Positions 42,091-50,014 of a DNA stretch of 64,000 bases are shown in pieces. The notes beneath the pieces were generated by a model, which had not been told where the DNA came from, searched no databases, and saw nothing but the letters and a program-made list of their open reading frames with translations. This DNA is from Blastochloris viridis (GTDB lineage Bacteria > Pseudomonadota > Alphaproteobacteria > UBA2136 > UBA6156), in NCBI GenBank assembly GCA_005768725.1, contig VAFM01000001.1, positions 806,001-870,000 of the forward strand, given 5' to 3'. Within the stretch, counting starts at the first letter, position 1. Every line of letters starts with the position of its first letter. Both the position numbers and the translations under genes were made by a program.

Positions 42091-43020
42091 TTAGAGCTGC
42101 ATGTTACGGGCCTGCATGGCGGGAGTGGGGTCGACGTGCAGGCGGCTGAAACCGAGGGTTTTCTTATCAAGACCAAAGGCCGCGCCGACCAGTTGGGCGA
42201 TGTTCATTTCCGGCATGTCGATCTTGGTGCCCATGGCCTTTTCGCTGCGGCTCTGGTAGGCGCCCAGCGCAAAGTCGCACAGGGTGCAGGGTGAGACCAT
42301 GATATCGGCACCGGCCTGCTTGGCTTGCAGACTGTGACCACCGGACATCTTCAGGAAGTCTTTCTCATTCGCTAGCATGTAGTGGAAGCCGCAGCATTTG
42401 TCTTTGCCGAAGTAATCGACCGAGTCGCCACCCAGAACGGAGATCAGGGTTTCCAAGTACTGCGGGCCACGCACGGTACCGCCGCGACCTTCGAAAATCT
42501 CGTTCGGGCGCAGGGCATGGCAACCATAGAACGGCGCCACGCGCAGGCCGTTGAGCGGGTTCTTCAGGTGCTGCTTGAGGATCTCTTCACCGATATCATC
42601 GACCAGGACCCAGATAAGGTGCTTGACGTCGATGGTGCCCTGATAGGGACGTACACCGGCCTTAACCAGCACCTTGTTGATAGTTTCCAGCAGCTCCGGC
42701 TCGTTCTTGAAACGGTGGTTGGCGTAGGTGAAGGTCTGCAGGCAGGTGTTGCAGATGGTGACGATATCCATCCCCATTTCCTCGGCTTCCGAGAAAATAC
42801 GGGCATTGACGGCCAGTGCGGCGGCGAGGTCGTGCTCCTGCAGGTTACCGGCGCCGCAGCAGGTGGCTGCGGGCATGTCGTGAAGGCCGACGTTCAGTTG
42901 CTCGGCAATCGCCTGAGCCGACCAGTCCGCTTCCTTCTGGATCTGCTTGGCGGCACAGCCCGGGTAGTAGGCGTAGTTAAACTTGTAGTCTTCTTTGTTC
43001 TTGGGCTTGATATGGGCCAT
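42091..43020 (-). CDS. CCG-domain iron-sulfur protein (HdrB/SdhE-like)
   Basis: A cysteine-rich protein with two CCG domains as in heterodisulfide reductase subunit B and in SdhE of non-classical succinate dehydrogenases. In 309 residues: C22 in YYPGCAA, C54-C55 in ATCCGAGN, C90 and C93 in ICNTCLQTF, then C167 in YGCHALRP, C209-C210 in DKCCGFHY, and C245 and C248 in SPCTLCDF. Such domains hold non-cubane [4Fe-4S] clusters. No HdrA/HdrC or sdhAB genes are adjacent, so the electron partner is unknown; the ferredoxin-NADP reductase divergent from it is one candidate. It follows a small lipoprotein gene by 32 bases. Confidence 0.85.
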   Translation of the reverse strand: MAHIKPKNKEDYKFNYAYYPGCAAKQIQKEADWSAQAIAEQLNVGLHDMPAATCCGAGNLQEHDLAAALAVNARIFSEAEEMGMDIVTICNTCLQTFTYANHRFKNEPELLETINKVLVKAGVRPYQGTIDVKHLIWVLVDDIGEEILKQHLKNPLNGLRVAPFYGCHALRPNEIFEGRGGTVRGPQYLETLISVLGGDSVDYFGKDKCCGFHYMLANEKDFLKMSGGHSLQAKQAGADIMVSPCTLCDFALGAYQSRSEKAMGTKIDMPEMNIAQLVGAAFGLDKKTLGFSRLHVDPTPAMQARNMQL

Positions 43021-43052
43021 GGCGTTTTTCCGTAACGTTCTTGAAATTCAGC

Positions 43053-43184
43053 TTAATATTGGTTGGAGGGCACAATTTTGCCTTCCGGTGGCTGGGGGAT
43101 GACACGCTGGCCGCAGGCGGCAAGGCCCAGAGCGGCACCCAGCACGAGAGTGAGAAGGAGGAGTTGCTTCGACGTTTTCTTCAT
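43053..43184 (-). CDS. tiny lipoprotein, 43 residues
   Basis: An ATG (complement at 43182-43184), preceded by AAAGTAGGG, opens a 44-codon frame ending in TAA at 43053-43055. The peptide MKKTSKQLLLLTLVLGAALG is a lipoprotein signal followed by the lipobox LAAC with C24, then a short mature part CGQRVIPQPPEGKIVPSNQY. Inner-leaflet lipidation and transport to the outer membrane (no Asp at +2) are expected. Tiny lipoproteins of this shape include LptM/YifL-type LPS-translocon helpers and entericidins, but this one matches neither clearly. It lies 32 bases before the CCG-domain gene, probably on the same transcript. Confidence 0.6.
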   Translation of the reverse strand: MKKTSKQLLLLTLVLGAALGLAACGQRVIPQPPEGKIVPSNQY

Positions 43185-43238
43185 AACCCTACTTTGAGTA
43201 GGATTGCACGAAAAGGTCAAGCGGCGTATGTATCGGTC

Positions 43239-44264
43239 ATGAGTAATTACGTGACAGATGTGGCAATTATAGGTGCAGGCCCCAGCGGCCTGTTCATGGT
43301 CTTCGAGGCCGGGTTCCTGGGTTACAAGACCGTTGTTCTGGATGCCCTACCCCAGATTGGCGGCCAACTGGCAGCCCTTTACCCTGAAAAACCGATCTAT
43401 GATGTACCGGGACACCCGCATATTCTGGCAGGTGACCTTGTGAAGAATCTGGAAGCGCAAGCCGCCCCCTACAATCCCACCTACCTGTTGGGTGAACCGG
43501 TGGAGCGTATGGACGAGACCGACGGCGTATTCACACTGCATACCGCCAGCCATAGCGTGCAGGCCAAGGCGATCGTGATCGCCGGCGGGGGCGGGATGTT
43601 TACGCCCCGCAAGCCAACCCAGCTGGAGAATCTGACCGAATATGAAGCGGGTGGCAGCGTGCGCTACGCCATCACCCGCAAGCACGAACTGGCCGAAAAG
43701 GACGTGGTACTGGCCGGCGGTGGCGACAGTGCCGTCGACTGGGCTGTGGAGCTGGCGCATATCGCCAACCACGTGCATGTGGTGCACCGCCGGAACGACT
43801 TCCGCGCCGCCGAAGCCACCGTGGCCGAAATGATGATGCTGGCCCAAACCGGCAAGATCACACTCCACACGCCATTCCAACTGGATGGCCTGAGCGGCGA
43901 GAATGGCCAGTTACGCGAGGTGCGTCTGGCCGACCTGGACGGCACCACCCGCAGTGTGTCTGCCAGCCAGCTGGTGTGCTGCTTCGGGCTGGCACCTAAC
44001 AGTGGCCCGTTGAGCGAATGGGGACTTGGTCTGGAAAAAGGCGTGATACCGGTCAACCGCTCCACCATGACCACCCAGCGCGCGGGAGTGTTGTGCATTG
44101 GCGACATGGCATCTTACGAAGGCAAAGTGGCGTTGATCCTCACCGGTTTTGCCGAAGCCGCCGTAGCAGCCAAAGCCGTGCAGGCGCATATCAACCCCGA
44201 GCGCAAGTACCGCGTACAATATAGCACCAGCAAGGGCGTACCCGGCACGCCGGGGGTAGCGTAA
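43239..44264 (+). CDS. ferredoxin-NADP+ reductase, thioredoxin-reductase-like type
   Basis: A flavoenzyme that moves electrons between ferredoxin and NADP(H). The start is MSNYVTDVAIIG (43239), where the FAD motif VAIIGAGPSGLF begins; a longer extension overlapping the lipoprotein gene has no homology. The 341-residue protein has AGGGGMFTPR and the NADPH motif VLAGGGDSAVDWA. It lacks the CxxC pair of thioredoxin reductases, as is usual for the type-2 FNRs of Bacillus (YumC), Chlorobium and many alphaproteobacteria. It is divergent from the lipoprotein/CCG-protein unit. Confidence 0.9.
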   Translation: MSNYVTDVAIIGAGPSGLFMVFEAGFLGYKTVVLDALPQIGGQLAALYPEKPIYDVPGHPHILAGDLVKNLEAQAAPYNPTYLLGEPVERMDETDGVFTLHTASHSVQAKAIVIAGGGGMFTPRKPTQLENLTEYEAGGSVRYAITRKHELAEKDVVLAGGGDSAVDWAVELAHIANHVHVVHRRNDFRAAEATVAEMMMLAQTGKITLHTPFQLDGLSGENGQLREVRLADLDGTTRSVSASQLVCCFGLAPNSGPLSEWGLGLEKGVIPVNRSTMTTQRAGVLCIGDMASYEGKVALILTGFAEAAVAAKAVQAHINPERKYRVQYSTSKGVPGTPGVA

Positions 44265-44291
44265 ACCCTTTCGCCGCCCTATATTAGCAGC

Positions 44292-44804
44292 ATGAAGCCC
44301 GTCTCTGTCGCTCCGGTGGTCCGTTTTGCCCTGATCTTTGGGGCCTTTTTGGCCTTCACGCAGCATGGATTTGCTGCAGATGCCACTAATAATGGTGAGT
44401 TAAGCCGTTACCTGGCCAATAAGCTGTATTGCGATACGGTCGATATTCTAGAAGGTCAGGTCGGTCTGCTGATCGGTCTGCTGATCGTCTTCGGCGGCCT
44501 GTGGAGTATGGTACGGGGCGCAAAACCCACAGCAGCTCTTCCGGTAATGTTCATCGGGGCGATGGTGACGGCCGTTCCCAGCCTCATCCTTTCCAGCCTA
44601 GAAGGATTGGGAACACTTCTGAATGAATCCAATGTGACCAAAAAAACATTTACGGCTCCCAGCTGCCCGGCAAATACTCCAGGTCAACAAGCGATTGACG
44701 ATGCCATGCGCGACAGCAGCGGCAAATACTATCCGACACGGGGTTCCACCACCTACAAACCTCCCAACTCCTCCGGCTCGCCGGATGACCGCGACGAACG
44801 CTGA
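44292..44804 (+). CDS. exported two-helix protein, pilin-like (VirB2/TrbC-like layout)
   Basis: The 170 residues start MKPVSVAPVVRF with a signal peptide ending GFAA. Next come LSRYLANKLYCDTVDILEG, then two hydrophobic helices (about 58-75 and 82-102) joined by a short basic loop (VRGAKPTAALP). The tail is Ser/Pro/Thr-rich and soluble. This plan, and the 'LYCDTVDILEGQVGLLIG' entry into the first helix, resemble VirB2/TrbC pilins of type IV secretion, though pilins usually end soon after the second helix. No other secretion genes are nearby. The ATG is only seven bases from a TATATT box with no Shine-Dalgarno, so the mRNA may be leaderless. Its stop overlaps the pth start. Confidence 0.5.
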   Translation: MKPVSVAPVVRFALIFGAFLAFTQHGFAADATNNGELSRYLANKLYCDTVDILEGQVGLLIGLLIVFGGLWSMVRGAKPTAALPVMFIGAMVTAVPSLILSSLEGLGTLLNESNVTKKTFTAPSCPANTPGQQAIDDAMRDSSGKYYPTRGSTTYKPPNSSGSPDDRDER

Positions 44805-45367
44805 TGATTCTGCTGACCGGCCTTGGTAACCCGGGCGGGGCTTATGAAGATACCCGTCACAATGTCGGCTTTATGCTGCTGGAAGCGGCGCGCCGCCATT
44901 ATGACCTGCCCGGCTGGACCGGTAAGTTCAAGGGCTTGGTGAGCAAAGGTAAAGTCGGTGGTGTCGATGTCGTTCTGTTACAGCCCCAGACATTCATGAA
45001 CCTGAGCGGCCAGAGTGTGCAGCCCGCGGCGGCGTTCTACAAAATTGAGCCTAAGGATATTCTGGTGGTGCATGACGAGCTTGATCTTGGCGTGGGCCAG
45101 CTACGCTGGAAGATCGGTGGCGGGGATGCGGGTCATAATGGTCTGAAGAGCATTACCGCTACCCTTGGCACGCCCAATTACCAGCGCCTGCGGTTTGGTA
45201 TCGACCGCCCTGTGCATAAGGCCCAGGTGAGCGATTACGTGCTGCATAAATTCGGCACGGAAGAGCGTGAGCTGGTCGATAAACGCATTGGCCAGATTGT
45301 CGACGCGCTGCCGAAAATCCTGACCAACCCTCAAGCCGAGCTTGCCAAACTGCCGCCTCTTGCGTAA
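44804..45367 (+). CDS. pth: peptidyl-tRNA hydrolase
   Basis: Pth frees tRNA from dropped-off peptidyl-tRNA. The 187-residue protein has GLGNPGGAYEDTRHNVGF (Asn and catalytic His), PQTFMNLSG, VVHDELDLGVGQLRWKIGGGDAGHNGLKSI and the terminal YVLHKF. Length is normal. Its ATG overlaps the upstream stop (TGATG), pointing to translational coupling with the pilin-like gene, which is an odd partner. ychF follows 44 bases downstream, the usual alphaproteobacterial order pth-ychF. Confidence 0.96.
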   Translation: MILLTGLGNPGGAYEDTRHNVGFMLLEAARRHYDLPGWTGKFKGLVSKGKVGGVDVVLLQPQTFMNLSGQSVQPAAAFYKIEPKDILVVHDELDLGVGQLRWKIGGGDAGHNGLKSITATLGTPNYQRLRFGIDRPVHKAQVSDYVLHKFGTEERELVDKRIGQIVDALPKILTNPQAELAKLPPLA

Positions 45368-45411
45368 AGCATTCTGAGAGTTGTTTATCAGAATAGAACG
45401 GTAGGATTTTT

Positions 45412-46500
45412 ATGGGATTTTCATGTGGTATCGTCGGTCTGCCCAACGTGGGCAAAAGCACCCTTTTTAACGCGCTGACGCAGACAGCTGCGGCGCAGGC
45501 TGCCAACTTCCCGTTCTGCACCATTGAGCCCAATGTGGGCCGCGTGGCTGTGCCGGATGCACGCCTTGATGCGCTAGCCGCCATCGTCAAGCCCAATAAA
45601 GTGGTACCAACCAGCCTTGAGTTCGTCGACATCGCCGGTCTGGTGGCTGGTGCCAGCAAGGGCGAAGGCCTGGGCAACCAGTTCCTCGCCAACATCCGTG
45701 AGACCGAGGCCATCGCCCACGTGGTGCGTTGCTTTGAAGGTGAAGTGACCCACGTGTCCGGCAGCGTAGACCCCCTGCGCGACATTGATGTGATCGAGAC
45801 CGAGCTGATGTTGGCCGATATGGCAAGCGTGGAAAAGCGCATCGCCAACGTTGAGAAAAAGGCCAAGAACCAGGACAAAGCGGCGCAGGAAGAAATGGCC
45901 CTGCTCAAGCCGATTCTGGAGGCCCTGCATGCCGGTCATCCGGCCCGCAGCGTGGAAGGTGTTGACCGCAGCCACCACATTTACAAGACCCTTCTGACCG
46001 GCAAACCGGTACTGTACGTGGCGAACGTGGGCGAAGCCGAAGCCGCTACCGGCAATGAGCTGAGCCGCAAGGTGGAAGACTTTGCCAAGGCCCAGGGCGC
46101 CAGCTGTGTTGTTATCGCTGCCGAGATTGAAAGCCAGATTGCGCAACTGGATGAAGAAAGCCGTGTGGAATTCATGAGTGAGCTTGGCCTGACCGAGCCG
46201 GCACTGAACAAGCTGATCCGTGCCGGTTACGAATTGCTCGGCCTGCTGACCTACTTTACCGCCGGTGTGCAGGAAGTGCGCGCCTGGACCGTACGCAAAG
46301 GCGCCGCCGCGCCGGAAGCCGCCGGGGCGATCCACACCGACTTCATCAAGGGCTTTATCCGCGCCGAAACCATCGCCTACGACGACTTCATCGCCTGCAA
46401 GGGCGAAGCCGGTGCCAAGGAAGCCGGTAAGATGCGCGTGGAAGGCAAAGAGTACATCGTCAAGGATGGCGACTTGATGAACTTCCGCGTGAACGCGTAA
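45412..46500 (+). CDS. ychF: ribosome-binding ATPase YchF/Obg-like
   Basis: An Obg-family ATPase that binds ribosomes and affects translation and stress response. The 362-residue protein has the G1 motif GIVGLPNVGKSTLFNALT, the ATP-specific variant of G4 expected for YchF, a coiled-coil insertion (KRIANVEKKAKNQDKAA) and the C-terminal TGS domain (GVQEVRAWTVRKG, IHTDFIKGFIRAE). The start MGFSCGIVG follows GTAGGATTTTT. Its position after pth is conserved. No oddities. Confidence 0.96.
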   Translation: MGFSCGIVGLPNVGKSTLFNALTQTAAAQAANFPFCTIEPNVGRVAVPDARLDALAAIVKPNKVVPTSLEFVDIAGLVAGASKGEGLGNQFLANIRETEAIAHVVRCFEGEVTHVSGSVDPLRDIDVIETELMLADMASVEKRIANVEKKAKNQDKAAQEEMALLKPILEALHAGHPARSVEGVDRSHHIYKTLLTGKPVLYVANVGEAEAATGNELSRKVEDFAKAQGASCVVIAAEIESQIAQLDEESRVEFMSELGLTEPALNKLIRAGYELLGLLTYFTAGVQEVRAWTVRKGAAAPEAAGAIHTDFIKGFIRAETIAYDDFIACKGEAGAKEAGKMRVEGKEYIVKDGDLMNFRVNA

Positions 46501-46516
46501 GCCTTTGCTTCCCCCT

Positions 46517-47020
46517 ATGCAGCGTGTGATGATCATCGGGATTAGTGGTGCAGGAAAGAGCACCCTTGGCCGTGCGTTAAGCTCAAAGCTGAAGGCTCCG
46601 GCATACCATCTTGATAACATCTATCATTTGCCCGGTTGGGTGGCTCGACCGGATGCGGATGTCCAAGCTGATTTCGATGCGATTGCTGCGACTGAGGCAT
46701 GGGTTGTTGATGGGAATTACCGTCGACTTTCCGGTGCTTTGCAAGAGCGTGCCGATGCGATCATTTTTCTTGATTTCGGTCGTGTATTCGCCCTTCGTCA
46801 GGTGATACAACGCTGGGCCTTCCACCGCTTAGGCTTACGTAAACGCGTAGACCTTGGCGAAGGATTTAGCGAGAAACTTAGTAAGGGTTTTCTGCCGTGG
46901 GTCTGGAACTGGCGACGGAATAATCGCCCGAAGTGGATGGAAACTTTGAAAAACCATTCCAATAAGGTTAAAACATTTCATAATCGCCGCGATGCTTACC
47001 GCTGGCTGGAGACCCTTTAG
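46517..47020 (+). CDS. FlaR-like P-loop kinase, first copy
   Basis: A small nucleotide kinase-like protein of about 167 residues, beginning MQRVMIIGISGAGKSTLGRAL. The P-loop is GISGAGKS; WVVDGNY and ADAIIFLDF follow at the positions where the 'DNA topology modulation protein FlaR' and AAA_17/AAA_18 proteins have their lid and Walker B elements. The substrate is unknown. The codons use visibly more A/T at third positions (for example 'gcgattgctgcgactgaggca') than in ychF or the next gene, which suggests later acquisition. It lies 16 bases after ychF and one base before the second copy. Confidence 0.75.
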   Translation: MQRVMIIGISGAGKSTLGRALSSKLKAPAYHLDNIYHLPGWVARPDADVQADFDAIAATEAWVVDGNYRRLSGALQERADAIIFLDFGRVFALRQVIQRWAFHRLGLRKRVDLGEGFSEKLSKGFLPWVWNWRRNNRPKWMETLKNHSNKVKTFHNRRDAYRWLETL

Positions 47021-47539
47021 ATGAAAATGAAACGCGTGCTGATCGTCGGTACCAGTGGAGTAGGGAAAACCACCCTTTCCATGCAACTGGCCAAGGTGAC
47101 CGGTTTGCCGGTGACGCACCTGGACATGCTGGCGTGGACGGCGGGTTGGAAGCGTCGCCCCATCGGAGATTTTGAGCGCGATCTGGACAAAGTCCTCGCC
47201 GGTGAGCGCTGGCTGGTGGATGGCAACTACATTGCCAGCCTGCCGCAGCGTGCCGAAAAGGCCGATACCATCATCCTGATTGATTTGCCCCTGTGGCAGT
47301 GCCTTGTGCGCGTGTTCCGCCGTTGGTGGAAGAACCGCGGCCAGCAGCGCCATGATCTGCCGGAAGGCTGCCTGGAACCCCTGCCGTGGACGTTCCTGAA
47401 GTGGGTATTAAGTGCCCCGCCGCGACATCAGCAGTTGTGGAAGGACATTGCCGCAGCCCATCCGGAAATTACCTTCCGTCACTTTACATCGGCGCGACAG
47501 GTGGACGATTATGTGAAAGGATTACGCCATGACCGTTAA
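47021..47539 (+). CDS. FlaR-like P-loop kinase, second copy
   Basis: A paralog of the preceding gene, 172 residues. The P-loop is GTSGVGKTTLSMQLA, then GERWLVDGNYIASLP and TIILIDLPLWQCL, the same order of motifs. G+C at third positions is high and like the neighbourhood, unlike the first copy, so the two may have different histories despite their tandem position. The start overlaps nothing but follows the previous stop immediately. The methyltransferase gene begins 11 bases before its end, so the two are translationally coupled. The substrate is unknown. Confidence 0.78.
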   Translation: MKMKRVLIVGTSGVGKTTLSMQLAKVTGLPVTHLDMLAWTAGWKRRPIGDFERDLDKVLAGERWLVDGNYIASLPQRAEKADTIILIDLPLWQCLVRVFRRWWKNRGQQRHDLPEGCLEPLPWTFLKWVLSAPPRHQQLWKDIAAAHPEITFRHFTSARQVDDYVKGLRHDR

Positions 47540-48416
47540 AGCATCTTTGAACGCCCCTCTTTTACTGGAACCCACGCAGGTGGATTACGTGCTGCTGGAC
47601 AGCGGCCATGGCCGCAAGCTGGAGCGCCTAGGCGGGGTTGTGAGCAACCGCCCGGAACCGCAGGCGGTATGGGCACCGAAACTACCGGAGAGTGAGTGGA
47701 AAAAGGCCGTGGCGGTGTTTGCCCCCAAGGCCAACGACGAAGATGGCGACAGCGGTAACTGGGAAGTGGCCAAAGGCGTGCCGGATGCGTGGGACGTGAG
47801 CTACGGCAAACTGATCTTCAAAGGTCGCCTCACTCCGTTCCGTCACCTCGGGTGTTTTCCGGACCAGTCGCCGCAATGGGCCTGGCTGGAGCAGACCATC
47901 AAACCGGGGATGAAGGTGCTCAACCTGTTCGGGTACACCGGTGTGGCGAGCATGGTGGCGGCGGCGGCCGGTGCTGAAGTGACCCACGTCGATGCCAGCA
48001 AGAAGGCCATCGGTTACGGGCGTGAAAATCTGGAACTGAACGGCATGAAGGACGCGAAGATCCGCTGGATGCTGGACGACTGTTTTGCCTTCGTGGCGCG
48101 CGAAGTACGGCGCGGTAATAGCTACGACATCATTATCATGGACCCGCCGAAATACGGCCGCGGGCCGGATGGCGAGCGTTGGGACTTTTTTGGCGGCATG
48201 CCGGAATTTTTGGAGAATATCGCTAAGCTCACCAAACCGCAGGGCCATGTGTGGCTGACGGCGTATGCGCTGCGCGTCTCGAGCGTCGCGCTGGGTACCA
48301 TGCTGGCCGAGACGATGCCGAAGGGCACGACCGAGATCGGGGAATTTGTGAGTGTGGACAACTTCGGGCGCCGCTTCACGAACTCGATGTGGGCGCGCTG
48401 GAACGGCCGCGCATAA
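47529..48416 (+). CDS. SAM-dependent methyltransferase, RlmI-like
   Basis: A class I methyltransferase of 295 residues. The N-terminal part (1-100) is an RNA-binding-like entry domain. The catalytic part has the SAM motif VLNLFGYTGVASMVAAAAGAEVTHVDASKKA (motif I and acidic loop) and motif IV IIMDPPKYGRGP. NLFGYTG and MDPPKYG are the pattern of the RlmI/RlmK C5-cytosine 23S rRNA methyltransferase group. The exact site modified cannot be told. It overlaps the second kinase gene by 11 bases; an rRNA methyltransferase of another fold follows 20 bases downstream. Confidence 0.85.
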   Translation: MTVKASLNAPLLLEPTQVDYVLLDSGHGRKLERLGGVVSNRPEPQAVWAPKLPESEWKKAVAVFAPKANDEDGDSGNWEVAKGVPDAWDVSYGKLIFKGRLTPFRHLGCFPDQSPQWAWLEQTIKPGMKVLNLFGYTGVASMVAAAAGAEVTHVDASKKAIGYGRENLELNGMKDAKIRWMLDDCFAFVAREVRRGNSYDIIIMDPPKYGRGPDGERWDFFGGMPEFLENIAKLTKPQGHVWLTAYALRVSSVALGTMLAETMPKGTTEIGEFVSVDNFGRRFTNSMWARWNGRA

Positions 48417-48436
48417 GGCGACAGAGAGGAACGACC

Positions 48437-49243
48437 ATGGCACGCATTGAACAGATTTCCAGTTTAGCCAACCCCAAGGTGAAGAGCATCGCCGCGCTGG
48501 CGCAGAAGAAAGAGCGCGTGGAAAGCGGGCTGTTTATGGTGGAAGGCCTGCAACTGGTCGGGTTTGGTGTGGAAGCCGGGTGGGAACTGGTGACGCTGGT
48601 GGTGGGCCCGCGTGAGCCGGTGGCGAAAAAAGAGGATTTCCTGACGCGTCTGTACAATGCCGCGCATCTGGTGCTGGAAGTGACCGCACCGGTGCTGGAG
48701 AAGCTGGTGCGCAAGGAGAACCCGCAAGGTGTGGTCGGGGTCTTCCGTCAGCGTGTCACCCCCCTCACCGACATTAAGGTGGGCAAGGATGTGTGGGTGG
48801 TGCTGGAAGGCATCCGCGACCCCGGCAACCTCGGCACCATCATCCGTACCGTGGATGCGGTGGGTGCCAAGGGTGTGATTCTGGCCGGTACCTGCACCGA
48901 CCTGTGGGCGCCGGACGTGCTGCGCGCAACGATGGGGAGCATCTTCCATGTACCGGTGGTGCAGGTAGGTGTGGAGCGCCTGCTGGCATGGAAGGAAGGC
49001 GCGCGCCTGACCATGGTGGGCACCCACCTGCGTGGCACCACCGATTACCGTGAGGTAGCCAAGCTGCGCGGCGATAAAGGCCTGCTGGTGGCGATGGGTA
49101 CCGAGCAGAGCGGCCTGAGCGAAGAGCTGACCCACGCCTGTGATATCCTGACCAAGATTTCCATGCGCGGCGGCGCCGAAAGCCTGAACCTGAGCATTGC
49201 GACAGCGGTGATGCTGTACGAGATATTCCGTGAGGTAAAATAA
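48437..49243 (+). CDS. TrmH/SpoU-family RNA 2'-O-methyltransferase
   Basis: The start MARIEQISSLANPKVK (48437) follows AGAGAGGAACGACC. The 268-residue protein has an N-terminal L30e-like substrate domain (FMVEGLQLVGFGVEAGW) and the SPOUT catalytic knot: motif 1 LEGIRDPGNLGTIIRT, motif 2 VAMGTEQSGLS and motif 3 SMRGGAESLNLSIATAVMLYE. Such enzymes methylate ribose in rRNA (RlmB-like) or tRNA; the target here is not clear. It closes a cluster pth-ychF-FlaR-FlaR-two methyltransferases that looks like one long transcript. Confidence 0.9.
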   Translation: MARIEQISSLANPKVKSIAALAQKKERVESGLFMVEGLQLVGFGVEAGWELVTLVVGPREPVAKKEDFLTRLYNAAHLVLEVTAPVLEKLVRKENPQGVVGVFRQRVTPLTDIKVGKDVWVVLEGIRDPGNLGTIIRTVDAVGAKGVILAGTCTDLWAPDVLRATMGSIFHVPVVQVGVERLLAWKEGARLTMVGTHLRGTTDYREVAKLRGDKGLLVAMGTEQSGLSEELTHACDILTKISMRGGAESLNLSIATAVMLYEIFREVK

Positions 49244-49245
49244 AC

Positions 49246-49275
49246 GTAAGGGCGCCGCTGGCGCCCTTGGTTTGT
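49246..49275 (+). terminator. terminator of the methyltransferase operon
   Basis: GGGCGCC, GCT loop, GGCGCCC, then TTGGTTTG. Confidence 0.7.
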
Positions 49276-49289
49276 AACGTAGCGTAAGT

Positions 49290-49520
49290 TCAGCCCGGAA
49301 TGCGCTGATTGCCGCTTTTGCGCTTCGGGCGCGTGGCTGTGCCGGTGGCCTTGATCCAGCTTGAGGTGTGCAGGCCTTCGGTGGCGGCTTGAAGACTGGG
49401 GCGTATTTCGCTCATGTCCATCGGTGCCGCATGGGAAGATATGACTTCCACTTTTTCGGAGGGATGAGGCCGTGCAAAACGCGAGGTATCGGCGGGAAGG
49501 TTTTGGTTAATATCGGTCAT
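49290..49520 (-). CDS. orphan small protein, 76 residues
   Basis: The start MTDINQNLPADTS is preceded by CAGAGGACC. The product is hydrophilic with a basic tail (TATRPKRKSGNQRIPG) and no hydrophobic segment, so probably disordered. Its first residues resemble MTEISQNMAMPH of the next gene on the same strand (49633-49836), and both proteins are similar in size and end basic or Lys-rich, which hints at tandem paralogs. No function is known. Confidence 0.5.
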   Translation of the reverse strand: MTDINQNLPADTSRFARPHPSEKVEVISSHAAPMDMSEIRPSLQAATEGLHTSSWIKATGTATRPKRKSGNQRIPG

Positions 49521-49584
49521 GTGAAAGATGGTCCTCTGTGTGACAACCGTTTCAACCTACGGAGATATTTACCTTCTTTCAACC

Positions 49585-49612
49585 AAAAAAGGCCCCAAAA
49601 CAGGGCCTTTTT
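49585..49612. terminator. terminator of the 49633 gene
   Basis: AAAAAAGGCCC/GGGCCTTTTT with an AAAACA-type loop; works in both directions but needed for the minus-strand 49633 gene. Confidence 0.8.
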
Positions 49613-49632
49613 GCGCATTTTATGTAAAGGGA

Positions 49633-49836
49633 CTAACAGGAAGTATGTTTCGTCAGATTTTTTGTAAACGAACGGCGTTTCTGTTGAAAAGCAGGCGGCT
49701 TCTTCTGCGGCTCTAACGAACAGCAGGTATCGTTTTCAGTCAGGGTTAAAGGCGGCGGCGTGTGGCGAACCATCCGGGTAGGACGATATGCTTTGGTTGC
49801 ATGCGGCATTGCCATGTTCTGCGAAATTTCGGTCAT
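49633..49836 (-). CDS. orphan small basic protein, 67 residues
   Basis: The start MTEISQNMAM is preceded by AAAAGGATAAGA. The protein is basic, rich in Pro, Thr and Lys (RMVRHTPPPLTLTEND; QQKRRSFTKNLTKHTSC), with three cysteines, two as a CC pair, and no hydrophobic segment. It shares its first eight or so residues with the 49290 gene. It lies in an otherwise empty stretch before msrB. Function unknown. Confidence 0.5.
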   Translation of the reverse strand: MTEISQNMAMPHATKAYRPTRMVRHTPPPLTLTENDTCCSLEPQKKPPAFQQKRRSFTKNLTKHTSC

Positions 49837-50014
49837 TCTTATCCTTTTTAAACGTTGAAGATTGTATCGATGGATACCTTGCTAATCTGACACAGGATGA
49901 TGGCTGTGGAAAAGGCTTTCCGTACTTTCAGGTTACTCTGTAAGGTTGAGACAAGGAACAAAGACGCATTGACAGGCATGGTACTGTAGCCCTGCAATAA
50001 AGGAGGCATGCCAC

